This document shows, one piece after another, positions 18,628 through 27,886 of a DNA stretch of 64,000 bases; position 1 is the stretch's first letter; each line of letters begins with the position of its first letter. The notes under the pieces were generated by a model. That model saw nothing but the letters and a program-made list of their open reading frames with translations. It had not been told where the DNA came from and made no database searches. The DNA is from Methanospirillum stamsii. GTDB taxonomy: Archaea > Halobacteriota > Methanomicrobia > Methanomicrobiales > Methanospirillaceae. The stretch covers positions 1 to 64,000 of the forward strand of contig NZ_QGMZ01000038.1 in the NCBI RefSeq assembly GCF_003173335.1, written 5' to 3'. A program made the translations under genes and the position numbers.

Positions 18628-19839
18628 TCAGGGTAATGACCTGATAAATTCATCCATTCTTCGAATTGCTTCTGATAATTCCTGCCTTGAAACGGCATAG
18701 GAACACCGGATGTGCCCGACTCCTCCGGATCCAAAGACACTACCCGGAACTACTGCAACTCCGGCTTCGGTAATCAATCGCTCAGCAAACTCGTAATCGG
18801 TCAGGCCGGTTCCTTTTACTGATGGGAAGGCATAAAATGCTCCTTCAGGTGTGTGACAGGTCAGACCAATCCGGTTTAATCCATCAACAAAAAGGTTCCT
18901 CCGGAGATGGTACTCCCGAATCATCTCCCGCATTGCATCCTCACCATGCTTAAGTGCTTCAAGTGCTGCGTACTGACTCATGGTCGGAGAGGAAAGCATG
19001 ACGTACTGGTGAATTTTTAATGTTGCTGCGGTTATTTCAGGTGGAGCGCATACGTACCCAAGTCTCCAGCCGGTCATCGCAAATGCTTTTGAAAAACCTG
19101 ATAACGTAACGGTACGTTCCCAAAGCCCTTCAATTGAAGCAGTGGCAGTATGTTTGCCTTCGTATGTCAGTTCTGCATATACTTCATCAGAAAGGATCAG
19201 AAGATCATGATCTATTGCCACATCTGCAATTCCTTCAAGATCCTCACGACGCATAACTCCCCCGGTCGGATTATTGGGGAAGTTAAGAACCAGAACTTTT
19301 GACTGTGGAGTGATGTGCTCCATGAGGACATCCGGCGTCAGACGGAACCGGTCTTTCTCCGTACAAGGTAATGGAACCGGAATTCCTCCTGCCATGGTTA
19401 CACAGGGAGAATAACTGACATAAGAAGGGTCAACAACAAGTACTTCATCGCCAGGATTTACAATAGCCCGAATGACAATATCAAGACCCTCCGATACCCC
19501 GGTGGTAATGATCATCTCATTCACCGGGTTGTATTCAACCTGATAATGGTCCTGTAAAAACCGGCTTAATTCACACCTGAGGGATTCCATCCCGGCGTTT
19601 GAAGTATATGCGGTATGCCCCTGCTCAATTGATGTTATTGCAGCATCACAGATATGCCAGGGTGTGGAATAATCAGGTTCTCCCACTCCGAGAGAGATAA
19701 CATTTTCCATCTGGCTGGCAAGGTCAAAAAAACGCCTGATTCCCGAAGGAGGAATAATTTTCGCCCGTTCTGAGACGAAATCGCGTTTCTTTTGATCAGA
19801 ATGAGAATGGCAATCGTTGTCCGTCTTCACGCTCAACAT
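18628..19839 (-). CDS. Class I/II PLP aminotransferase, Lrp-linked
   Basis: A protein of about 400 residues. Family motifs are VGEPDYSTPWHI, NFPNNPTGGV and the lysine motif [13 protein letters not shown]. The start overlaps the end of the Lrp-like gene by 44 bases, with no later start codon before the conserved SERAKIIPPSGIRRFF segment. The long overlap points to translational coupling, and the Lrp protein is the obvious candidate regulator. It is a clear paralogue of the enzyme at 15006-16139. Substrate unknown. Confidence 0.9.
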   Translation of the reverse strand: MLSVKTDNDCHSHSDQKKRDFVSERAKIIPPSGIRRFFDLASQMENVISLGVGEPDYSTPWHICDAAITSIEQGHTAYTSNAGMESLRCELSRFLQDHYQVEYNPVNEMIITTGVSEGLDIVIRAIVNPGDEVLVVDPSYVSYSPCVTMAGGIPVPLPCTEKDRFRLTPDVLMEHITPQSKVLVLNFPNNPTGGVMRREDLEGIADVAIDHDLLILSDEVYAELTYEGKHTATASIEGLWERTVTLSGFSKAFAMTGWRLGYVCAPPEITAATLKIHQYVMLSSPTMSQYAALEALKHGEDAMREMIREYHLRRNLFVDGLNRIGLTCHTPEGAFYAFPSVKGTGLTDYEFAERLITEAGVAVVPGSVFGSGGVGHIRCSYAVSRQELSEAIRRMDEFIRSLP

Positions 19840-20287
19840 AGAGCACTCCGTTTTCTTTGTATGTCTTCATGATGATATGTGTAGCAGTCTCCCTGATCCG
19901 TTCCATGGGAGCAATATGTTCAGAAACAAACCGTGCAATCTCCTGCATACTTTTTCCTGTAACCAGAAGTTGAAGGTCATGCGTCCCGGTTCGAAGCCGT
20001 AACGACCGGACATTTGCAAATCTGGAAATCCGGCTTGCAATCCGATCATACCCATGATCACGCTCCGGAGCTACTTTCAGTTCGATAATTGCGTACACTG
20101 CACCTTTATCCACCTGCTCCCAGTTGATAACCGCAGAGTACCGACGGATGATTCCATCTTCCTCGAGTTGTTTTTTTCTACCTGCAACCTCTTCCTCATT
20201 ACACCCGAGCATAACTGCAAGATTATGTAGAGGGATTGTGCAATCCTCTTCCAGAAGGGAGAGTAGTGACCGGTCAATATCATCCAT
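19796..20287 (-). CDS. Lrp/AsnC-family transcriptional regulator
   Basis: 163 residues. The N-terminal winged helix (MDDIDRSLLSLLEEDCTIPLHNLA) is the standard Lrp start. A C-terminal RAM-like alpha/beta domain follows (YAIIELKVAPERDHGY and TGTHDLQLLVTGKSM). Such proteins sense amino acids and regulate nearby amino acid genes. The 44-base overlap with the downstream aminotransferase suggests that gene is a target, but this is inference. Confidence 0.9.
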   Translation of the reverse strand: MDDIDRSLLSLLEEDCTIPLHNLAVMLGCNEEEVAGRKKQLEEDGIIRRYSAVINWEQVDKGAVYAIIELKVAPERDHGYDRIASRISRFANVRSLRLRTGTHDLQLLVTGKSMQEIARFVSEHIAPMERIRETATHIIMKTYKENGVLYVEREDGQRLPFSF

Positions 20288-20312
20288 CTGATTTCAGTCC
20301 CGTAAATATATA

Positions 20313-21587
20313 CTATCGTAGTATCTGGATTACTATTTGTTCATCTACCTGTGCAAGCCGGCCTTCAGACTCATCCATGATAACTTCCCAGATTTTATCT
20401 GTATTGGTATCAAACCACATCTCTTTTGTCCTTCCATGTCTTCCCCGGTTAACCAGCCTCGTGTTTATTACTCCAAGCATATTCAGTTCAGAAATAAGAT
20501 CAGAAATCCTCCGGGAAGTCAGGACATCTATCTCAAGAAAAGGAGTGAGTTCTTTATAGATTCGGGTAACATCACCTGAAATAAAAATTTTCTGACCAGC
20601 CCGGTGAAGAAGAAGCATACAATACAGAACAATTTTACTCTGGGTTGGAAGTGTCCTGATACACTCAACCATACTGTCTGTTTCAATTTTTGCCTGTGCC
20701 TTTTTTACATGGGCAACAGTCACTTTTACATTATTCTCCCGATCAGCCAGTTCTCCAGATATCCGGAGTAAATCAAGTGCTCTCCGGGCATCTCCGTGTT
20801 CCTGGGCTGCAAGGGCTGAGCAAAGAGGAATTACTTCATCCTCCAGAGCATTTTCTGCAAACCCAATAACTGCACGCTGCTGAAGAATATCACAGAGTTG
20901 AGGAGCGTTATATGGAGGAAAAACAAGTTCTTCTTCTGAAAGTGACGATAACACACGGGGATCGAGAAATGTTTTAAAACCAAGATCATTTGAGATTCCA
21001 ATAATGGAAACCTTGGATCGGTGAAGATCTGTATTGATCCTGGTAAGGTTATAGAGTGTATCATCACCGCTCTTTTTTACCAGTTTATCAATTTCATCAA
21101 GTATTATTATGAAAACTCCGGAACTATTGTCTATCTGATTTTTTAATTCACTGTATACCTGATCAGTAGGCCAGCCGGTCATTGGAATGTGAGTTCTGGT
21201 TTTATCACTTGGAGTTTCATCTTCTCCAAGAATGAGTTTGGATATCTGGGCTAAAACCCTGTATTGAGTATCAATTACTTCACAATTAAGATGAATAACC
21301 CGGCAGATGGTCCCTCTCCGGGAACTAACTGCTTCAAGCTCAGTTCCAACATATCTGACTGAGGCTGTTTTTCCTGTTCCTGTTTTTCCGTAGATAAGGA
21401 TATTGGAGGGTGTTTCCATCTGGAGAGCAGGGGCTAATATCGAAGCTATCTGATCAATCTGTGGTTTTCTATGAGGAAGAATATGAGGCCGGTATGAGTG
21501 TCTGAGTACTTCACGATCCCGGAAAATTCGATTTTCTGAAAGAAATTTGTCAAAAAGGCCGGGAGCTTCCTGTGTATCATCAGTCAT
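20313..21587 (-). CDS. orc1: Orc1/Cdc6 replication initiator
   Basis: About 424 residues from the ATG at 21587. It is an AAA+ ATPase: Walker A GKTGTGKTAS near residue 68, Walker B IIILDEIDKL, and a sensor segment IIGISNDLGF. A C-terminal winged helix binds origin DNA (LTSRRISDLISELNMLGV). The protein loads MCM at the origin. It is transcribed away from the adjacent ORB-flanked region (21661-21901), the usual arrangement in archaea. The longer frame to 21626 lacks family similarity. Confidence 0.95.
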   Translation of the reverse strand: MTDDTQEAPGLFDKFLSENRIFRDREVLRHSYRPHILPHRKPQIDQIASILAPALQMETPSNILIYGKTGTGKTASVRYVGTELEAVSSRRGTICRVIHLNCEVIDTQYRVLAQISKLILGEDETPSDKTRTHIPMTGWPTDQVYSELKNQIDNSSGVFIIILDEIDKLVKKSGDDTLYNLTRINTDLHRSKVSIIGISNDLGFKTFLDPRVLSSLSEEELVFPPYNAPQLCDILQQRAVIGFAENALEDEVIPLCSALAAQEHGDARRALDLLRISGELADRENNVKVTVAHVKKAQAKIETDSMVECIRTLPTQSKIVLYCMLLLHRAGQKIFISGDVTRIYKELTPFLEIDVLTSRRISDLISELNMLGVINTRLVNRGRHGRTKEMWFDTNTDKIWEVIMDESEGRLAQVDEQIVIQILR

Positions 21588-21660
21588 GAAATAAGTAATC
21601 CTTCTATGGTTAGATGGATATTCCAATAATACTACTGGACTCAGAAGACAAAAATATGGT

Positions 21661-21901
21661 GTACCCCCACCCCTTAGTTTCCACTGGAACTGATTTTTTC
21701 CTTACCTTGGGATAAAAAATGAAAAAAAGAATATTTCCTTGTTGTAAAGGTCAGTGTTTGTACATATATAATTTTCTAAACTTTTTACTTCATATTATGC
21801 ATTTTTTCAATTCTTTTACTTTAAAGAAAATACAAAAAAACTGTTCAAAAGAATAATGAGTTACAACCTAATGTGTTTCCAATGGAAACTAAGGGGTGGG
21901 G
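21661..21901. other. Replication origin: two inverted ORB elements around an A+T-rich core
   Basis: Left element 21661-21690 and right element 21875-21901 are inverted copies. Both contain a dyad of the type TTCCANTGGAA joined to CTAAGGGGTGGGG. Eighteen consecutive bases (CCCACCCCTTAGTTTCCA on the top strand at the left) match between them. The intervening 180 bases are very A+T-rich with no gene, as expected of a duplex-unwinding element. The G-string orientation points outward on both sides. orc1/cdc6 lies directly to the left. Confidence 0.88.
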
Positions 21902-21947
21902 CTTAGTACATAAAAGACTATATCTTACAAAAATCTGACAACTGTGT

Positions 21948-22436
21948 ATGGATCCATCGCATGTTCAGGATGTAGCTGTACACGTTGCAGTTATGGTTAT
22001 ATCTTCATCCAGAACTGAAAAGGAAGATACAGCCGGGAAAAAAATCCAGTCTCTTTGTAAGGATGCTTCAATTCCTGTTGATCATTATGTAGTTATTCCG
22101 GATAATATTGAAAAAATCAGAGGCGAATTACAAGTTGCTCTGAAAAAAGCAAATTGTGTAATTATTACCGGAGGAACAGGAATAACTCATGATGACTGTA
22201 CCATTGAAGCAGTAGAACCTCTTTTGCAGAAATGTCTTACCGGATTTGGAGAGCTTTTCAGATCAAAAAGTTTTGAAGAAATTGGAACAAGAATGGTTCT
22301 TAGCAGGGCTACTGCCGGTATCATCGATGGAAAAGCAGTCTTTTGTATACCAGGTTCGAAAAATGCAGCAGAACTGGCTACCCGGGATATTATTCTTCCG
22401 GAAATCAGTCATATCCTTACTCATGCTAACCGATAA
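21948..22436 (+). CDS. moaB: MoaB/Mog-family molybdopterin protein
   Basis: A 162-residue protein that adenylylates molybdopterin or otherwise serves tungsten/molybdenum cofactor synthesis. Motifs are VMVISSSRT near residue 15, ITGGTGITHDDCTIEA around residue 77, and the final CIPGSKNAAELA. Methanogens need this cofactor for formylmethanofuran dehydrogenase and formate dehydrogenase. It is immediately right of the origin and transcribed away from it. Confidence 0.92.
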   Translation: MDPSHVQDVAVHVAVMVISSSRTEKEDTAGKKIQSLCKDASIPVDHYVVIPDNIEKIRGELQVALKKANCVIITGGTGITHDDCTIEAVEPLLQKCLTGFGELFRSKSFEEIGTRMVLSRATAGIIDGKAVFCIPGSKNAAELATRDIILPEISHILTHANR

Positions 22437-22573
22437 AAATCGTAAAAATCCTTTTTTGGTTAATTGCCACCCAGGTTTATAGGGATATTCGTAATTTCAT
22501 AAAAAGGAGAGGAATTTTTCAAAATAAAATCCATATCATTATTAAATCAGGTGCAAAAAGGGTATAAATTATA

Positions 22574-23110
22574 TCAATGGTTTACCGTGAGAAGAGCTGA
22601 CCGCTCACAAACCAATTCTGCAATTTTTTCTTCTCCGGTCACACTGAGTTCTTCTGGAGTTATTCCAAAAAAGTTGGATAGTCTTTTTATTTTTTCTTCA
22701 TCCAGATCATTCCAGTCTTCATCTAAGATCTCTTTCATCCGGGTTAAAAGAACGGTAACTACTTTTTCTGAAGGAGGAATGATACAGAGATAACAGGAGT
22801 TTTCCCCTTTATCCGGACCAAATGGTCCTATCTGACCGGTCTGTCTGGTACCTCCGGCATACAATAGAACTTCTATCTCAAGACTGCGGGCTATCTGTTT
22901 TCCTTCTTTCCATGATCTGATGGCGTGAACAAGGGTTGTCTCAACATGACTAAACCCTGCCATCATATTCCGGTTCAGGCATACAATTGAAACTCCATAC
23001 TGTTCTCCGGTTTCCCGGAGAAATGAAAGGAATGAAGTTCTGTCATCCATGGTAAACCTGACCGGAATGATGCAATAATCATCAGTGAAAATTCTTCTAT
23101 TAGTCAACAT
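22574..23110 (-). CDS. cgi121: KEOPS complex subunit Cgi121
   Basis: 178 residues. The segment LVHAIRSWKEGKQIARSLEIEVLLYAGGTRQTGQI is the Cgi121 core, which binds the tRNA CCA end within KEOPS during t6A formation. The C-terminal half is less conserved. Its start overlaps the hel308 stop by seven bases, a recurrent neighbourhood in euryarchaea, which supports the call. A convergent T-rich region separates it from moaB. Confidence 0.82.
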   Translation of the reverse strand: MLTNRRIFTDDYCIIPVRFTMDDRTSFLSFLRETGEQYGVSIVCLNRNMMAGFSHVETTLVHAIRSWKEGKQIARSLEIEVLLYAGGTRQTGQIGPFGPDKGENSCYLCIIPPSEKVVTVLLTRMKEILDEDWNDLDEEKIKRLSNFFGITPEELSVTGEEKIAELVCERSALLTVNH

Positions 23111-25509
23111 CCAAAATCCTCCCAGGATGACTGTCCGGTAATCTTCTGTTCACGTAAAGGGGATTCATTTCTTTCAGCTTTTATTCCCGTTTCAGGGGTA
23201 AGCTCTGATAGGATTGCAAGAATTTTTTCAGTTCTGGCTGAACCTAAAATGTTAGACAAGGAGACCTTGTCTGCGGTCAAAAGATCTGATATGGTATTTA
23301 TTCCTTCATTTTGTAATTTTTGAGCTATTTTTGGGCCGATGCCAGGAATATCAGTCAGTTTTTGTGGTTTATATTCCGGTTTATTTTCTGCTTCAAAACC
23401 AGATTTTCCTGATTTTTTTACTCCGGAAATTTCTTCAATGACCTGTCGTGCTATTCCCTCTCCTATTAACCGTGCAATCCTTGAAACACCTGCTTTTGCT
23501 ACTGATTCCGGATCCGGATATCCTGCATTGAAAAGAGTTCGAGCTCTTACCCGGCCGATATTTCTGAGGGTAATGAGTGGCAGGAGTTCTGCTTTTATCC
23601 CGTGATGGACCCTTGTTGCAAGGGTTGCAATTGTTTTACCCAATTCAGGAATATGGGTGGATACCAATCGCTCAGTAGCATGTAAGAGCCATTTACCTGA
23701 ATCGACGATGTTATACAGATCACCAGCCCCGATACCATATCGTTCTTCTATCTGTTTTTCCGATATCTCATCAGCCCAATCACCTAATACAAGGGCAGTT
23801 TTCAATCCTGAAAGCCACAATTCCTCCTCTTCCTGTTCAAATGGAAGTGGAAGGATCAGGTCATCATTGTGTTTGAAAAGAAATGTCCGGAGCATCTGTG
23901 TATCGGCAGATTTCAGGTATAACCGCTGCATGTCCGGAGATACACAGATGACATGCAAAAGTCCGATGAGGGTGAGAGTTTTTCCAGGTTTAAGGTTTTC
24001 AAGGATGAGTCTAGCAGTACAGGGATTCAGATAGAGACGTGAGACCAGGTTTCCAAGGGAGGTAGCTGATAATGTCTGCTCTGACTGGTGGATCATCTCT
24101 GCCTGTGTAAGAAACCGGATTGCATCGGATATTATCCTTGGAAGAGAGCGGGTTTTCGGATGTTGGTGCACATAAAAAGTCCGGTTCATAAATTCAGTGA
24201 GAGCCTGCTCATCTGATGCAAATCCGGTGGCAATCAGTGAAAGAATATGAGCACATAGTGAGTTGTCATCAACACATTGTGAATCAATTCGCTCTGTTTC
24301 TGCATCGATAAAGGTATCAAAAAGTCTTTCTACAGTCGGGGCATCTTTTGCAATAAGAACCGCTTCACCATAGGGGTCCAGGTGTGGTCTTCCTGCTCTG
24401 CCGGCCATCTGGTGGTATTCACCAACCGGGATGGGAACCATCCCAAGTCCTGAAGAAAACCGTGAATAATCCCTGATGATGACTCTTCGTGCTGGAAGAT
24501 TGAGGCCTGCTGCCAGGGTGGGAGTAGCAGAGATAACCTCGATGAATCCATTTCTGAATCCTTCTTCAATTATCGCACGCTCCTGTCTGAGAAGACCTGC
24601 ATGGTGAAAGGCGGCTCCCTTTTCCACACAATCAGCGAGAAGGTTTCCTTCGTCCCTGTCCCGGAGTTTCCTGATTTGCCGTCCCAGTTCCCGTGTGTCA
24701 GGGGTTCCGGCTTTGAGTGCTCCGGCTGCTTTTTTTGCAAATCCTTCCGCATTTCTCCTGGATGAGACAAAGACCAGGCACTGACCTCCTTCTTCGATGG
24801 TATCCAGGCAGAGATTTAAGTCGTCATGTTTTGTCTTTGCATGGACTGGTCGTTCTGATCCGGCAAACCTGATCTTCCCGTCATAATAAACTCCCTGTTT
24901 CAGGTCCACCGGACGCCATGAACTTGTAACAAGTTTCGCATCAAGCCACTCTGCAAGCTGGCCGGGATTTCCAATGGTTGCAGAAAGACCGATAACCTGC
25001 AAACCAGGGTTTGTGTACCTAAGCTTGGTAATTACCATCTCCAGGGTTGCACCCCGGTTTTCTGATCCAATCAGATGAACTTCGTCCAGGATGATGCAGG
25101 TTATCCGGGAGAGCCAGGGAGTTTTGTTCCTGAGCAGAGAATCGGTCTTCTCACTGGTTGCAACAATGATATCATTATCTCCAAGATACGAATCAGTCCG
25201 ATCAAAGTCACCAGTTGCAATACCTACCCTGATTACTCCTTTCTTTGAAAACTCATCGTACTTCTCCGCTGCCAGTGCCCGGAGGGGTACAATATACAGG
25301 CACTTTCCCCCTGCTCCAATCCGTGACCACATGGCCATTTCTGCAAGAAGAGTCTTTCCACTTGCTGTCGGAATAGAAATAAGGAGATTTTTTCCTTCCA
25401 GGAGGCCATTATGAACGCATTCAGCCTGGGGTGGATACAAGGATGTAATTCCCTTGTTCTTGCATGCACGAATAAAAGGTTCAGGGAGAGGAAGAGACTG
25501 GATATCCAT
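23104..25509 (-). CDS. hel308: ATP-dependent DNA helicase Hel308
   Basis: An 801-residue Ski2-family helicase acting at stalled replication forks. Motif I (PTASGKT) is near residue 50, the DEVH box (ILDEVHLIG) near 145, motif III (LSATIGN), and motif VI (HQMAGRAGR) near residue 370. The winged-helix and ratchet domains follow, and a C-terminal helix-hairpin-helix segment (LTDIPGIGPKIAQKL) is near residue 730. The length is somewhat greater than the usual 700-750 because of the C-terminal HhH tail. It is coupled to cgi121. Confidence 0.95.
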   Translation of the reverse strand: MDIQSLPLPEPFIRACKNKGITSLYPPQAECVHNGLLEGKNLLISIPTASGKTLLAEMAMWSRIGAGGKCLYIVPLRALAAEKYDEFSKKGVIRVGIATGDFDRTDSYLGDNDIIVATSEKTDSLLRNKTPWLSRITCIILDEVHLIGSENRGATLEMVITKLRYTNPGLQVIGLSATIGNPGQLAEWLDAKLVTSSWRPVDLKQGVYYDGKIRFAGSERPVHAKTKHDDLNLCLDTIEEGGQCLVFVSSRRNAEGFAKKAAGALKAGTPDTRELGRQIRKLRDRDEGNLLADCVEKGAAFHHAGLLRQERAIIEEGFRNGFIEVISATPTLAAGLNLPARRVIIRDYSRFSSGLGMVPIPVGEYHQMAGRAGRPHLDPYGEAVLIAKDAPTVERLFDTFIDAETERIDSQCVDDNSLCAHILSLIATGFASDEQALTEFMNRTFYVHQHPKTRSLPRIISDAIRFLTQAEMIHQSEQTLSATSLGNLVSRLYLNPCTARLILENLKPGKTLTLIGLLHVICVSPDMQRLYLKSADTQMLRTFLFKHNDDLILPLPFEQEEEELWLSGLKTALVLGDWADEISEKQIEERYGIGAGDLYNIVDSGKWLLHATERLVSTHIPELGKTIATLATRVHHGIKAELLPLITLRNIGRVRARTLFNAGYPDPESVAKAGVSRIARLIGEGIARQVIEEISGVKKSGKSGFEAENKPEYKPQKLTDIPGIGPKIAQKLQNEGINTISDLLTADKVSLSNILGSARTEKILAILSELTPETGIKAERNESPLREQKITGQSSWEDFGC

Positions 25510-25559
25510 TCACATCACCAGTATGGAATGGTGAGAAAGAGGATCATGATGCTGTCAGG

Positions 25560-26099
25560 TTAGTAGTAGTAACTGATCATATCCTGTTTTAATTCACGTT
25601 TTTTCTTTTCAAGGAACGAAAACACCGACTCATGGGAGACACCCTTGATGAGCATCTCTACTGCTTCACGGGCAACCTTACTCTGTTCTACCGTTCCGAT
25701 GATCGCTATAGTCTTCCCGTATACCGATATCTCAGTAGCCGTCATGTCTTCTATCTGCGACCTCGACCTCCCGTCCCGTCCGATGATCCTTCCACGGATT
25801 CGCTCAATTTTCGAATCACTGCCGGCAAACTCGTTAAGTTCAATGATTTCAAGGTAGAGGTCCGGATCATCAAGAAGAATTGATGCCCGTTCAGGTGAAA
25901 ATCCCCGTGCAATTGCTTTTACCGTTTCTACAGCCTGGACAAACCCGTCAGCATCTTCACCCTCAATCACAACGAGGCCTTCCTCGCTGTCAACCTGGAT
26001 CCGGGTCTTTGTTTTTTCTTCAATATCCCGCTTTGTCTGTCCCTTCTTCCCGATAAGAACGCCAATGCGTTCCTGGGTTATTCGCGTTTCCTGTTGCAT
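25560..26099 (-). CDS. KH-domain RNA-binding protein (Dim2/Pno1-like)
   Basis: About 179 residues with two KH domains. The first begins RIGVLIGKKGQTKRDIEE and the second RGRIIGRDGRSRSQIEDM, each with the GXXG loop. Archaeal proteins of this type correspond to Dim2/Pno1, which help mature the 3' end of 16S rRNA. The ATG at 26099 is preferred over a GTG at 26138 that would overlap rio1. The adjacency to Rio1, another late 30S factor, supports the role. Confidence 0.88.
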   Translation of the reverse strand: MQQETRITQERIGVLIGKKGQTKRDIEEKTKTRIQVDSEEGLVVIEGEDADGFVQAVETVKAIARGFSPERASILLDDPDLYLEIIELNEFAGSDSKIERIRGRIIGRDGRSRSQIEDMTATEISVYGKTIAIIGTVEQSKVAREAVEMLIKGVSHESVFSFLEKKKRELKQDMISYYY

Positions 26100-26118
26100 A
26101 AATCTTCTATCTCTCTTC

Positions 26119-26889
26119 TCATTGTGGTGAAGTTCCACATAATTCTTCTAGTAATCCAGGTACATCCCTGACAGTGCACCGTTCGGAAAAAAACCTGTTT
26201 AATTGTTCAAGATCCCGCTTTAAAAAACCGGGAGCATTCAGGTGGTCCAGGGTAACTGCCTGGCCCATATCAATGAGATACGGGTGTCCTTCTCCATACA
26301 GAATATTGTATTCGGAAAGGTCTCCATGGACAAGTTTTGCAGTCTTCCAGAGGTTTTTTACCACCTCGATTAACTCGTCGTAAACCCTCTGAAAATTATC
26401 AGGTTCAGCCAGCCGGAGTTGTGGAAATGCCCTGCTCTCATCTCCGAGATATTCCATGACCAGAACATTCCGGTCAAACACCAGTGGTTCAGGGACTCTG
26501 ATTCCTGCTTCTTTTGCCCTTTTAAGGTTTGAATACTCTTTCCGCGTCCAGGCAAAGATTACATCTCTCCGGCTTTTCCCGATGTTTATAAACCTCCGGT
26601 CACCGGCGATGTAGTCCAGCATTTTTTTAAAATTGGCAGTTCTTGTGAGGTATATCTTCACCGCCACGGGAGTTCCATTCCGGTCGGCAAGATAGACATT
26701 TGCCTCCTTTCCGGTGGATATCGGACCTCCCATTGCACTGATCCAGCCCTTTGTGAGGAGCTTATAAAGTCCAAGGAGGGTGTATTCATCAAATACATCA
26801 TCCCTCACTTTTAACTGGTCCAGGCCCTTGATTTTTGTCCTGAGTTCATCGACCTGTTTGTCAAATTTATCTGTGTGTCGATCTCTCAC
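26119..26889 (-). CDS. rio1: RIO1-type atypical protein kinase
   Basis: A 256-residue kinase/ATPase used in 30S maturation. Visible are the nucleotide loop STGKEANVYLA, the lysine VAVKIY, the catalytic segment HGDLSEYNILY (Asp and Asn) and the metal-binding LIDMGQAV. The N-terminal helix with DVFDEYTLLGLYKLL is RIO1-typical. It lies between tyrS upstream (13 bases) and the KH gene downstream (19 bases), a compact translation-related operon. Confidence 0.95.
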   Translation of the reverse strand: MRDRHTDKFDKQVDELRTKIKGLDQLKVRDDVFDEYTLLGLYKLLTKGWISAMGGPISTGKEANVYLADRNGTPVAVKIYLTRTANFKKMLDYIAGDRRFINIGKSRRDVIFAWTRKEYSNLKRAKEAGIRVPEPLVFDRNVLVMEYLGDESRAFPQLRLAEPDNFQRVYDELIEVVKNLWKTAKLVHGDLSEYNILYGEGHPYLIDMGQAVTLDHLNAPGFLKRDLEQLNRFFSERCTVRDVPGLLEELCGTSPQ

Positions 26890-26902
26890 GGATTCACCTG
26901 GG

Positions 26903-27844
26903 TTATTTTAGATATTCACGGACCGGTGCAAGAATTGTTACAAGACCCTCTGCAACAGCAGCTTTCAGGTCGGCCGGATGGATCTCTCCTTTTGCATATG
27001 CCTGTTCCATCTCCTCGTATGATCCAAAAGAACGGTTACCTCCGAACTTTTCCGGACGCTCAACGGTCACGGTTTCAAGCCGTGGGAAGATATGATGCTG
27101 CAAGACCTGAAGGACCGGATTATCCTCAAGTTCAGGCGGGCAAAATGCTTTTTTCATCTTTTTTCTGATATCATCCTCTGACTCTGCGACGGAGATATAA
27201 TTCCCCTGAGAGGATGACATCTTCTTTCCGTCAAGTCCATGGAGAATAGGCACATGAATGCAGACCGGAGATGGATAATTTTTCGCCGGAAGGTATTCCC
27301 GTGCCAGCATGTGGATCTTCCGCTGGTCAATTCCACCGAGTGCTGCATCAACACCAAGGAGTGCAATGTCAGCCATCTGCATAATAGGATAGACCATCTG
27401 AGAGACTGTCGGGTTATCCATCTGTCTGCCTACTTCGTCCATGCTCCGCTTGGCCCGGTTCAGGGTAATCGCCTGGGAGAGTTCGTGTACCAGAAGCTGA
27501 TATTCGGGGGAGAGCTGGAAGCTGGATCCCAGAACATATTTGACATCAGTAAGGCCCAGACCTTCAAAACAACGGCGGTTATACTCTGCCAGTTTTCGAA
27601 CCTCCTCCATGGTCCCTTTCCGGTTCAGAAAAGCATGGAGGTCAGCAAGAAGAACAGTTACTTCAAAACCTGCTTCTTTCAGGTCGATCAGTTTATTGAT
27701 GGTAACAAGATGCCCAAGATGGATCTCTCCACTTGGTTCGTATCCTGCGTACACCTTTTTGACCGGACGGTCAAGGATGGAACGCAGTTCCTCGTCAGTA
27801 ACAACCTCGACCGTGTTCCGTATTACACGGGCGTATGTATCCAT
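26903..27844 (-). CDS. tyrS: Tyrosyl-tRNA synthetase
   Basis: About 313 residues, a class I synthetase of the archaeal/eukaryotic type. It has a HIGH-like motif (SGEIHLGHL) near residue 38, a KMSSS motif (GKKMSSSQGN) near 205, and the tyrosine-binding region around YPIMQMADIALLGVD. It lacks the bacterial C-terminal S4 domain, as usual in archaea. The ATG at 27844 is used; a TTG six bases upstream is possible. Confidence 0.95.
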   Translation of the reverse strand: MDTYARVIRNTVEVVTDEELRSILDRPVKKVYAGYEPSGEIHLGHLVTINKLIDLKEAGFEVTVLLADLHAFLNRKGTMEEVRKLAEYNRRCFEGLGLTDVKYVLGSSFQLSPEYQLLVHELSQAITLNRAKRSMDEVGRQMDNPTVSQMVYPIMQMADIALLGVDAALGGIDQRKIHMLAREYLPAKNYPSPVCIHVPILHGLDGKKMSSSQGNYISVAESEDDIRKKMKKAFCPPELEDNPVLQVLQHHIFPRLETVTVERPEKFGGNRSFGSYEEMEQAYAKGEIHPADLKAAVAEGLVTILAPVREYLK

Positions 27845-27886
27845 TCTCAAGAGGTTTGTGCTATACCGTGATAATAGGATGAGTGG

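Noticed and set aside
27239-27871. 210-residue plus-strand open frame across tyrS
   Set aside because: It lies opposite the conserved synthetase and lacks recognisable domains.
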